From an uncultured Streptococcus sp. (GTDB lineage Bacteria > Bacillota > Bacilli > Lactobacillales > Streptococcaceae), in contig NZ_CALTUR010000077.1 of the NCBI RefSeq assembly GCF_943912555.1, positions 1-9,058 on the forward strand: DNA of 9,058 bases, written 5' to 3'. The position numbers and the translations under genes were made by a program. Each line of letters starts with the position of its first letter. Position 1 is the first letter of the stretch. A model generated the notes under the pieces. That model did not search any database. It saw only the letters and a list, made by a program, of their open reading frames with translations, and was not told the origin of the DNA. Shown here piece after piece: positions 1 through 7,200 of this stretch.

Positions 1-39
1 ATACAAGGGTTGCTATCTCTATTTGCTAATTTGGACATC

Positions 40-60
40 AAAAAAGAGGGGATCCCCCTC
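40..60 (-). terminator. Rho-independent terminator after cabP
   Basis: On the minus strand, directly after the cabP stop codon, GAGGGG pairs perfectly with CCCCTC across a 3-nt loop. Six T residues follow (the A-run at 40-45 on the plus strand). The hairpin starts one base after the stop codon. It should end the transcript carrying trkH and cabP. The stem is short (6 bp) but five of its pairs are G-C. Confidence 0.85.
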
Positions 61-61
61 C

Positions 62-727
62 TTACGAATTTAAATCTGCCAAGTCATCTAGATACTGGTT
101 GTTAATGACCGCCAAGATATAGGCATCTGCTTTCAAGAGGTCATTAGGACCAAACTGGACATCCAGTGGTGAATTTTCTTGTTCACGAAATCCTAGGACA
201 TTGAGGTTGTATTTGCCACGTAGATCCAGCTGGCTCAGGCTTTGACCTGCCCAAACACTAGGAATTTTCATCTCTACGATAGACACATTTTTATCTAGCT
301 GAAAGACATCCACATTGTTATGAAAGAGAATGGTCTGCGCTAGAGACTGTCCCATTTCATACTCAGGTGAGATTACCGAGTCAGCACCGATTTTTTCTAG
401 CACCTTCTTAGCTGTCTGGCTTTTGACCTTGGCAATAACCCTTGGTACACCTAGACTCTTACAATGCATAACTGCAAGCACACTAGACTCCAGATTTTCC
501 CCTGTTGCCACTACAACCGTATCACAGGTATCAATTCCTGCAGTTCTGAGGAGTTCCTCATCTGTAATATCGCCTACAACTCCACGCGCCAAAACAGGCT
601 CAAATTGATTGATGTGCTCTGCATGGTCATCAATGGCAATGATATTCATATCTTGCTTGGCGAGGGCCATCAGGACACTACTCCCGAAAATCCCCAAGCC
701 TAAAATTCCAATCGTACGATCTGACAT
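62..727 (-). CDS. cabP: CabP-like potassium uptake regulatory subunit (RCK/TrkA family)
   Basis: This 221-residue cytosolic protein is the regulatory partner of the TrkH-type channel encoded just upstream. The N-terminal RCK_N Rossmann fold shows the nucleotide-binding loop GLGIFG at residues 10-15 and an acidic pair at D33-D34 at the end of the second strand. A C-terminal RCK_C domain spans about residues 140-221. In S. pneumoniae the homologue in this position binds cyclic di-AMP, which weakens its interaction with TrkH and lowers K+ uptake; assigning that property here rests on family and locus. The ATG at 727 is chosen over a longer reading from a TTG at 748. It has AAAGGAAGA at proper spacing and lies 13 bp after the trkH stop, whereas the TTG would overlap the trkH stop codon. 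Other names for such subunits are KtrA and TrkA. Translation is probably coupled to trkH. Confidence 0.93.
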   Translation of the reverse strand: MSDRTIGILGLGIFGSSVLMALAKQDMNIIAIDDHAEHINQFEPVLARGVVGDITDEELLRTAGIDTCDTVVVATGENLESSVLAVMHCKSLGVPRVIAKVKSQTAKKVLEKIGADSVISPEYEMGQSLAQTILFHNNVDVFQLDKNVSIVEMKIPSVWAGQSLSQLDLRGKYNLNVLGFREQENSPLDVQFGPNDLLKADAYILAVINNQYLDDLADLNS

Positions 728-730
728 CGT

Positions 731-739
731 TCTTCCTTT
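731..739 (-). promoter_or_regulatory. Ribosome binding site that decides the cabP start
   Basis: AAAGGAAGA on the minus strand has its AGGA core 6 nt before the ATG at 727. It lies between the trkH stop codon (743-741) and that ATG. It supports a 221-residue product rather than the 228-residue reading from TTG. Confidence 0.75.
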
Positions 740-740
740 C

Positions 741-2120
741 TTATCCAATGCTAATATCTGCTTTCATATACTGAATCAAATCTTTCTTATCAGGCTGGTA
801 ATCCGCTAGACTAACCAGCAAGGTCAAGGGACCGATACGGCCGATAAACATGAGCACCATGACAATGCTGAGAGCTAGCTTGCCCAACTCTGGCGTCAGA
901 TTTGCCGTTACCCCAACTGTCGCAAGGGCTGAAATAGTCTCAAACATAAGGTAGATAAATCGCGGTGTTCCTTCTGCCGTAATTCCCAGCAACATCAAGC
1001 CCAACAAGAAGGTCATCAAAAAGATAATGAAGACACTAAAAGATTTTTGGACTGTTCGAGCCTCAATGGTTCTCTGCGCAACATTGGCATGAGGCAAGCC
1101 CAGCAATTCACTACGCGCAAAAACTAACAAGACAAAGAAAGTCGTAATCTTGAGCCCCCCAGCCGTCCCTCCAGGCGCCCCACCCAGAAACATCTGTAGG
1201 ATATAGATAAACAGGGTCACAGGTCGAGCTTGGGTGTAGTCAATAGAGGCAAAGCCAGCCGTTCTCATGCTGACGGTTTGGAAAAAGCTGACTAGCACTT
1301 TCTCTGGAACACTAAGATTGCCAATAGTGCCCGGATTGTGCCACTCCGTAAAGAGTGTGGATACTGTCCCAAACAGCAAAATCCCTACAGTCAAGAAGAG
1401 GACCAGCTTGGTGTGGAACCGCAGACGGCGTTTTTTCTTCTTGTCAAACTGGGTTGCCAAGTCAAACCAGACCATAAAGCCAAGACCACCTGTGATAATC
1501 AAGCCAGCAATAACCAGATTAATCAAGGGATCCGTCTGAAAAGCCACTAAACTGCTACTGCCGAAATTATCAAAACCAGCATTACAAAAGGCTGAAATGG
1601 CTAAGAATATAGAGGTAAAAATGCCTCGTCCCCAGCCGAACTCAGGAATAAAACGAAAACTTAGCAGGAAGACGCCCAAGCCCTCCACCAGAAAAGTCGT
1701 CAAAAAGATGGACCGCATAAAGGCCTTCAGCGACCGAGTCTCCCCATAACTGAAGCTCTCCTGAATGGTTTCACGACTACGAAGACTGAGCTTTTGCTTC
1801 CCCTGAATATAAAAGACCCCGATAAAAGTCATGAGCCCCAGACCACCAATCTGTATCAAGAGCATACAAATCAACTGCCCCCAGACATTATAGGTAGTAG
1901 CCACTGGTTGCGTAAAAAGGCCAGTCACACAGACCATGGACACCGTCGTAAAAAGATGGTCAAAATAAGTGGCCTGAGAACCATTTGCCTGAACAAAAGG
2001 CAAACTCAAAAGAAGAGAGCCTATAAAAATAACTCCAGCGAAACTTAAAAAGATGCGACGAGCTGGTGAAAGTCCACCCAAGGCTCTTTCAATTTTTTTC
2101 ACAAATAATTTGAATAACAT
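741..2120 (-). CDS. trkH: TrkH/KtrB-type K+ channel subunit
   Basis: This 459-residue membrane protein carries the K+ translocation path. It has the fourfold M1-P-M2 architecture of the Trk/Ktr/HKT superfamily. All four selectivity-filter segments are visible, each with the conserved glycine: VTGLF (65-69), NAGFD (180-184), TAGFA (287-291) and VGVTA (402-406). The glycine-rich GGAPGGTAGG at 313-322 matches the flexible intramembrane gate of KtrB proteins, so a KtrB-like mechanism is likely despite the Trk name. A cytoplasmic basic loop KKKKRR lies at 227-232. It starts 33 bp after the phosphorylase gene and ends 13 bp before cabP, which encodes its regulatory subunit. No alternative in-frame start exists between the preceding stop (2156) and this ATG. 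The ribosome binding site is poor: only GGA, 3 nt before the ATG. Confidence 0.94.
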   Translation of the reverse strand: MLFKLFVKKIERALGGLSPARRIFLSFAGVIFIGSLLLSLPFVQANGSQATYFDHLFTTVSMVCVTGLFTQPVATTYNVWGQLICMLLIQIGGLGLMTFIGVFYIQGKQKLSLRSRETIQESFSYGETRSLKAFMRSIFLTTFLVEGLGVFLLSFRFIPEFGWGRGIFTSIFLAISAFCNAGFDNFGSSSLVAFQTDPLINLVIAGLIITGGLGFMVWFDLATQFDKKKKRRLRFHTKLVLFLTVGILLFGTVSTLFTEWHNPGTIGNLSVPEKVLVSFFQTVSMRTAGFASIDYTQARPVTLFIYILQMFLGGAPGGTAGGLKITTFFVLLVFARSELLGLPHANVAQRTIEARTVQKSFSVFIIFLMTFLLGLMLLGITAEGTPRFIYLMFETISALATVGVTANLTPELGKLALSIVMVLMFIGRIGPLTLLVSLADYQPDKKDLIQYMKADISIG

Positions 2121-2126
2121 ACATCC

Positions 2127-2135
2127 ATTGTACCA
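2127..2135 (-). promoter_or_regulatory. Extended -10 promoter candidate for trkH
   Basis: The minus strand reads TGGTACAAT, an extended -10 (TGnTACAAT), ending 6 nt before the trkH ATG. No convincing -35 hexamer lies 16-18 nt upstream, which is common for extended -10 promoters. The normal -10 to start distance puts the 5' end of the RNA at or within a base or two of the ATG. Transcription from here would give a leaderless or near-leaderless mRNA. It could be a chance match, with the real promoter lying ahead of the phosphorylase gene. Confidence 0.5.
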
Positions 2136-2153
2136 TAAAAAGAAGGAGAGTAT

Positions 2154-2918
2154 CTATATCTGAGAAGTTATCTCGAGGCAGAGTTCCAAGGCCTTCTCGA
2201 AAGCTTCTGAACCCCAGTCACGACTATCGTACTGGTCCAAGTCTGCTAAGGAATCAGCTGTGAACAACAATTCTCCCCAGAGAATCCCACGAAGTTGGGC
2301 TACTGCCGCAAGCGCAGAACACTCCATCTCCACAACAACACAGCCTTCTTCCTTACGATAAGCCACCTTTTCAGCCGTTTCTCGGTAAAAACCATCTGTC
2401 GTCCAGGTCATAACTTCTTCATAGGGAATCCCTCTGACTTCCAAAACTCGCTCAATAGCAGCAATAGCCTCTGCCTGAATTTCCATATAACGAGAAGGTG
2501 CCACATAGTGATAACTAGCTCCTTCATCTCGCAGAGCGCGAACAGGGACTAGAAAGGCGTTTTCTTCTATATCAGCCAGCACACCACAGGTACCGGTGGA
2601 AATAATCTGCTCCACACCGTAACCAATCAACCAATCCATAAACTGGGCTGCTGGAGCGGAACCGACAGGAGCCTGAGCCAGACAAATTTCCTCGCCTTTG
2701 TAGTTCACGACATAGACTGGATAGATCTTGGTGGCAGAAATAAATTCGCTGACACAATCCACCCCTACTTCCCTCGCATAGCGGTCAATCTCCTCACCTA
2801 AAAAAGCATAGACACACTTCTTGGGCAAGTGCAAGTCCAGCCCCTCGTGATCAGGCATGATAACCGCCTGAGGATTGTCATCAAACTCTAAAATAGGAAT
2901 CGCATGTTTCTGAATCAT
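2154..2918 (-). CDS. Nucleoside phosphorylase, Pnp/Udp (NP-I) family
   Basis: This 254-residue cytosolic enzyme is predicted to split nucleosides with phosphate into a free base and (deoxy)ribose-1-phosphate, for salvage. NP-I landmarks appear in order: APVGSAPAA (83-91), the glycine-rich STGTCGVL (107-114), the DEGASYHY segment (131-138), and VEMECSAL (196-203), whose Glu-Met-Glu binds the ribose. An ADSLAD segment (221-226) sits where the base-contacting acid is usual. The length suits uridine phosphorylase or DeoD-type enzymes, but I cannot fix the base specificity. The start is secure: AGGAGG lies 6 nt before the ATG, with a good promoter just upstream. It is the first gene of a probable operon with trkH and cabP; a functional tie to K+ uptake is not obvious. 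Confidence 0.9.
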   Translation of the reverse strand: MIQKHAIPILEFDDNPQAVIMPDHEGLDLHLPKKCVYAFLGEEIDRYAREVGVDCVSEFISATKIYPVYVVNYKGEEICLAQAPVGSAPAAQFMDWLIGYGVEQIISTGTCGVLADIEENAFLVPVRALRDEGASYHYVAPSRYMEIQAEAIAAIERVLEVRGIPYEEVMTWTTDGFYRETAEKVAYRKEEGCVVVEMECSALAAVAQLRGILWGELLFTADSLADLDQYDSRDWGSEAFEKALELCLEITSQI

Positions 2919-2943
2919 AACCCACCTCCTCTAATTTTGTACT

Positions 2944-2971
2944 ATTGTATCAAAAGCTGACGGAGTGTCAA
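2944..2971 (-). promoter_or_regulatory. SigA-type promoter of the phosphorylase-trkH-cabP unit
   Basis: On the minus strand a perfect TTGACA (2971-2966) is followed after 16 nt by TACAAT (2949-2944). The TG one base before the -10 makes it also an extended -10. It leaves a leader of about 20 nt carrying GAGGAGGTGG before the ATG at 2918. No operator-like dyad is apparent around it. Confidence 0.8.
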
Positions 2972-3058
2972 GGAGGAAGCTGAGGAACTGAGGAGAAGCT
3001 AATACTAGAATAAAAACCACTTTCTACAATTGATGCTCTGATTTTCATCACATCCTGT

Positions 3059-3913
3059 CTATCTTGCTAAGCGAATACGAGTCACAATTCCATCTGGGTC
3101 TGTGATTTCCAGCTGGCCAGATGTCAGCCACTTGATTGGTGCATCAACTTCTTGTGCTCGCTGGGCAATCGTTAACAATTCTTCTTTACGAGCAACTTCA
3201 ATGACATAGTAGGCTAAACCTGGCAAGCCTTGCTTACGCGGAGCTAGGCCTTTTCCTCCCCATTCATTGACTGCTAAATGATGATGGTAGTCCCCAGCTG
3301 CAATCCAACTAGCGCTAGGCACACTGAATTTATCCTCTAGTCCTAACACCTTTTGATAAAACTGGCTGGACTTTCGACTATCCTTGACGGAAAGATGAAT
3401 ATGCCCCATTCTCGTACCATCTGCTAGGATAAAGGGCTCTACTCTTTCCCCCAACTCATAGATGTCCTGCGCCACAAGAGCCTCCGTCACACCGATAATG
3501 CGTCCATCCTCTCGAATATCCCATGTGGAAACCGGCTTATCTCGATAGAGTTCAAGGCCATTTCCCTCTAAATCCTCCAAGTAAAGAGCCTCACTGTAGC
3601 CGTGATCTGCACCTCCGACAAGAGGAATCTGTAAATCTGTCAGGTGTTTTAAGACATCCGCCAAAGCCTTGCGTGTCGGCAAGAGAATAGCCAGATGGTA
3701 AAGACCATAATATTCCCTTACTTCACCGCTCTCTTGTGCTTGAATCAGATGTACCAAGTCTTTTCCATCAATGCCTAAAACGGTCTCTGTCTCCGTTTGA
3801 GATAGGATTTCTAAACCAATAATTTGCTGATAAAAGACTGTTTGACTGGCCAAGTTCTTTACATTTAAAACTGCCTCTGCTAAATAAATGTGGCTCTTGT
3901 ATTCATATGTCAT
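3059..3913 (-). CDS. Two-domain glyoxalase/extradiol dioxygenase-fold (VOC) protein, CatE/MhqO-like
   Basis: This 284-residue cytosolic protein has two tandem VOC modules, about residues 8-125 and 168-284. The first shows YHLAILLP with H73 and DLEGNGLELYRD with E121. The second shows GHIHLSV (H171, H173) and YHHHLAVNEW (H210-H212), then TDPDGI near the C-terminus. This layout resembles Firmicute ring-cleaving dioxygenase-like proteins such as CatE and MhqO, which relieve catechol or quinone stress; activity and substrate here are inference. The last DPDG motif is followed by IVTRIR rather than the usual N-x-I-E, so the third metal ligand of the C-terminal site appears missing. A site using E121 is possible. 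AGAGGA lies 6 nt before the ATG. The gene has its own promoter and operator-like dyad. No convincing terminator separates it from the phosphorylase gene 140 bp downstream, so read-through is possible. Confidence 0.85.
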   Translation of the reverse strand: MTYEYKSHIYLAEAVLNVKNLASQTVFYQQIIGLEILSQTETETVLGIDGKDLVHLIQAQESGEVREYYGLYHLAILLPTRKALADVLKHLTDLQIPLVGGADHGYSEALYLEDLEGNGLELYRDKPVSTWDIREDGRIIGVTEALVAQDIYELGERVEPFILADGTRMGHIHLSVKDSRKSSQFYQKVLGLEDKFSVPSASWIAAGDYHHHLAVNEWGGKGLAPRKQGLPGLAYYVIEVARKEELLTIAQRAQEVDAPIKWLTSGQLEITDPDGIVTRIRLAR

Positions 3914-3931
3914 AAATGGTCCTCTTTTCTT

Positions 3932-3954
3932 GTTGTAATTGTTTTTATTACAAC
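3932..3954 (-). promoter_or_regulatory. Perfect inverted repeat, probable repressor operator
   Basis: GTTGTAAT-N7-ATTACAAC is a perfect 8-bp dyad. It lies one base downstream of the -10 hexamer and covers the expected transcription start of the glyoxalase gene. The size and position fit a dimeric winged-helix repressor of the MarR/DUF24 or TetR kind. No regulator gene is in the window. As a hairpin it would be A/U rich with no following T-run, so a terminator is unlikely. Confidence 0.65.
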
Positions 3955-3955
3955 T

Positions 3956-3983
3956 ATTGTATAATTTCCATCAAGAAAGTCAA
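3956..3983 (-). promoter_or_regulatory. SigA-type promoter of the glyoxalase-fold gene
   Basis: On the minus strand TTGACT (3983-3978) is followed after 16 nt by TACAAT (3961-3956). The hexamers match consensus at five of six positions each. The predicted start falls inside the inverted repeat at 3932-3954. The ATG is at 3913. Confidence 0.75.
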
Positions 3984-4028
3984 GCCAGACAACTTGGAGG
4001 AACTCCCCTAGCAAAGTTATTTCTCAAA

Positions 4029-4154
4029 TCAACGTTTTCTGCGGGATTGAGATACATCTTGCCACCATTGGTCGTTAGCGAGTGGAAGATGATTCCTACA
4101 ATCTGCATTCAATAAAATTTCTATATCACTCCATAAGAAAAAGGAGTAGATTGG
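4029..4154 (-). pseudogene. Unrecognised 41-codon open remnant downstream of the protease gene
   Basis: Between the protease terminator and the glyoxalase promoter one minus-strand frame is open for 41 codons, ending at TGA (4031-4029). It encodes a protein-like stretch with LWSDIEILLNAD, then NHLPLANDQWWQD, and ends SQSRRKR. It has no ATG, GTG or TTG start with a ribosome binding site, and its upstream end overlaps the terminator hairpin. The tryptophan-rich, charged composition looks more like a decayed gene fragment than random spacer. I do not recognise the family; a transposase or other mobile-gene remnant is only a guess. The rest of the 297-bp gap (3914-4210) holds the promoter, dyad and terminator listed here and nothing else I can support. 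Confidence 0.3.
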
Positions 4155-4167
4155 TCATCTCACTCCT
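4137..4167 (-). terminator. Rho-independent terminator after the M26 protease gene
   Basis: On the minus strand AGGAGT-(G bulge)-AGAT pairs with ATCT-ACTCCT around a 5-nt loop, giving a 10-bp stem. It is followed by TTTTT. It begins 43 nt after the protease stop codon (4213-4211). The stem is strong and well placed, so the protease is probably transcribed separately from the glyoxalase gene. Confidence 0.85.
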
Positions 4168-4210
4168 CATTCTTACAAGAAACACTATCCAACAATAAAA
4201 CTCCACAACC

Positions 4211-7200
4211 TTATTTATAAATTGATTCTCTAAAATCATCTGTCATACGCAGGTACGCGTTGTAGATTTTTTGTTTTAGTAAGTGTACCCAACTTGATGG
4301 GACATTTTCTGTTGCTCGTTTAAGATTTTTCACATCATGTGCTACTGCTGCATCGATTAGAGCTTGCATCTCTTGTGCTGATGAGATAGTTACTTCTTTT
4401 GTGCTATTTGGTTTATCTAATTCGTACTGAATTGTTATTACTTTTAAGTTATTTTGTTTACTGATACGTTGGTTAAACATATCTTTTTTGAATTCTGCCC
4501 AGTTTGGATAGCGATTATCAAATACTTTTTTCAATACTAGATTATCTGTGACTAAAGCAACATCACGTCTAAACCAACTTGAGTATGTTTTACTTCCTTC
4601 TGCAAGTGCATCCGCTGCGTATTGGTTAGATACGTAAGGTAAGAACCCTTTGTGGTATCCTTTTTCTGCATATAATTCAAACGCTGTTTTTCTAAACATT
4701 ACATCTCCAGGTGCACCGTTTGGATTGCTTAGTCCTGCGTAGATAGGTGAGAACATACTTATCGTGTAATAACCATTTCTTCCGTATTGAGTTTCATTTT
4801 GATAAGCACGTCTATTAATGATATCATTCTCAATTAATGAGTTCAATGTTGTTAATCTTGTTACTTCTTCATCTGTTAATGGACGAACTTTGTTTCCTGC
4901 GTGTGTGTCTTTGTTGTATTTATCGTCGCGCACGTAGTAGTTTTCGATTTTTCTAAACCATTGTTTCTTAACAGCATCAGTTTGTGTTAATACTGCATTA
5001 GCTTCCATTGCATCAAGTGTGTATAACACATCATACATTCCATGTAAGTAGTGTTGAATTTCTTCTTCAGAGGTGAATCTCGCCGTTGGATCGTATGTGT
5101 GCAAGCGAGTTTTTGAGTCTTTATCTCCTTTGAAGATTGTGTTTAATACTATCGCTTCTTTATCCACACTATCCGCTGATTGAAGTAGTCCTAGTGCATA
5201 TAATTCCGCACCTTGTCCTTCTCGTCTACCATTCCCTTCAAAGTAAATCGAAGAATCCGAATTGTGTACCATCTCATGACTATAAACCGATGTTCCGTAC
5301 TGGTCTAACAGTCTATCGATTACAAAGTACGCCTCTACTCCTGTTGCGTAAGCACCTGCATTCGGTCTTGGTGTATGGTATTTACCTACTGGTCCGAAAA
5401 AACTATAGATAGAGTCTATATTTTTTTCTGATAATGTTGCCCAGTAGCCTCTACCATTTGTATCTTTCACCTCAAATGCGTCTGTTACCGGTACTGCACG
5501 GTATAATCTTTCTTTAAATTCTGGCGCTAGAACTCTATACCAGATATCATAATGATCTCTTTGCCATTTCGCAGATTGATCTACTTTTCCTCTAACATAT
5601 TGACGTAGAGCTTCTCCTGATAAGATAACTCCGTCCGCTCCTCTGTCTCGATAACGTTCATAGCTACCGAAGGCTAATGTTGATAGAGTAGATATTGCAT
5701 ACAAACTTTCTTCTTTCATCGTTAATAGTGGCAGTATCATGCTCTTATAACCCCAACTTGGTGCTGATATTCTATCATATACTCCGATTGAGTATTTCTT
5801 GTCAGCTGTTGGTGATACTTGTTTTTCACGAACTTCTTCTATGTCTGATTTCGCTTCTACTATGTATGCTTTTGTATTATCTTTGAACCACTCGTTATTT
5901 GTTTTGTTCGGCAGGAACAGTCTTCTATACGCTTCTACGAAGTCAAAGACTGAATCTTCTCCTTTAAGTGGTGCAAGTGTGCTCGCATATAGACCTGTCG
6001 TATTTGGTCCTCGTAAGTTTTCTAGTCCGCTATTTCCTAAAGCGATGATAGTATCTAGCGTTGAAGCTTCATTATTTCCGTTAAAGTCAAATTTGTACAC
6101 TGATAAATCTTTCGTATTCAGACTGTCATAATTAATATTGTACCAACGGTTCATGTATGTAAGTCCCAGCATAAATGCTTCTTTGTTATTTTTAATTTTT
6201 TCACTTACGTATTCAACTACACCATCTCCTGTAGTGTTGATTGATTTATCCATCGCTAATACTTTTCTTAAGTGCTCTGCTATATTAGTTTTAACTTCCT
6301 CAAATTCTCTATCTAAGTATAAGTTATCTAACGCTGCATTATTTACCACTCCTAATACTTTCTTAGTCGCTTCTGAGCTAAACATTACATTTTGCAATTC
6401 ACTTAGTACATTATTAGTTATCGCTGTGTAATCTGATACGAATGCTTCTGGTGTGAGTATATATCCTTTGTCTGCGACATTGTATTCGACTACTTGACTG
6501 TTTGTGAAGTTTTCTTTGAATGTTACATCTAAGTATTCTACTGTGTTGTCTTTATAGTGTAACATAACTCTATTGATTGAATTTTTCTTATTATTAATAT
6601 CCGTTACTACTTCATTTCCGTTCATAGGCACTACGTCTAGCAGTTCTGTAGTATAAAGTTTATCCGTTGTCGCTACTTTGTTACCATAGTAAACAACTAG
6701 CTCTTTATTGTAGAACGGCATTAGTTTTTCTATGTTATTATAAGCTACTTTTCTTTCAACTTGCGCTTTACTTAATGCTGTATAGTCAACTTCTTTTGAG
6801 TTTGCTTTTAGGTCTTGCCCAGTATCATCAAGAGTTACTGTGATTCCATAAGAAGTAATCTTAGCATCCACTTCTTCTTTAGTTACTTTTCGAACGAAGT
6901 TATCTTGTTTTTTATTTTCAACAGAAGTAATAGCATTCTTCACATCTGCACTACCGAATTGATCTCCTGTAGTAGCATATCCATCACCAACATTCATATT
7001 GCTTACTACATTATCCACACGACCTCTTGGATATGTAGACCCAACTATTCCCCCAACTCTTGGATATCCTTGACCGTTGAGGATTTTACCTGTTGTTACA
7101 GATCTTGTGACTAAAGCAGAGTTTTCTAGTTTACCAACGATTCCTCCGGCTGTTTGGTTATTATTACGTGCTGCTGTAGAGATTACAACATCTACTTTCG

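Noticed and set aside
62..748. Longer cabP reading starting at 748
   Set aside because: The codon at 748 is TTG, overlaps the trkH stop and lacks a ribosome binding site; the ATG at 727 has one and gives the expected 221 residues.
2572..2757. Minus-strand 61-codon frame inside the phosphorylase gene
   Set aside because: It overlaps a well-supported enzyme gene in another frame and has no own signals or family features.
3012..3058. Possible terminator after the glyoxalase-fold gene
   Set aside because: Only a 5-bp TGATG/CATCA pairing with a long loop and no T-run was found.
3990..4010. Small hairpin GGAG-TTC-CTCC as a terminator
   Set aside because: The stem is only 4 bp and no T-run follows; the real terminator is at 4137-4167.
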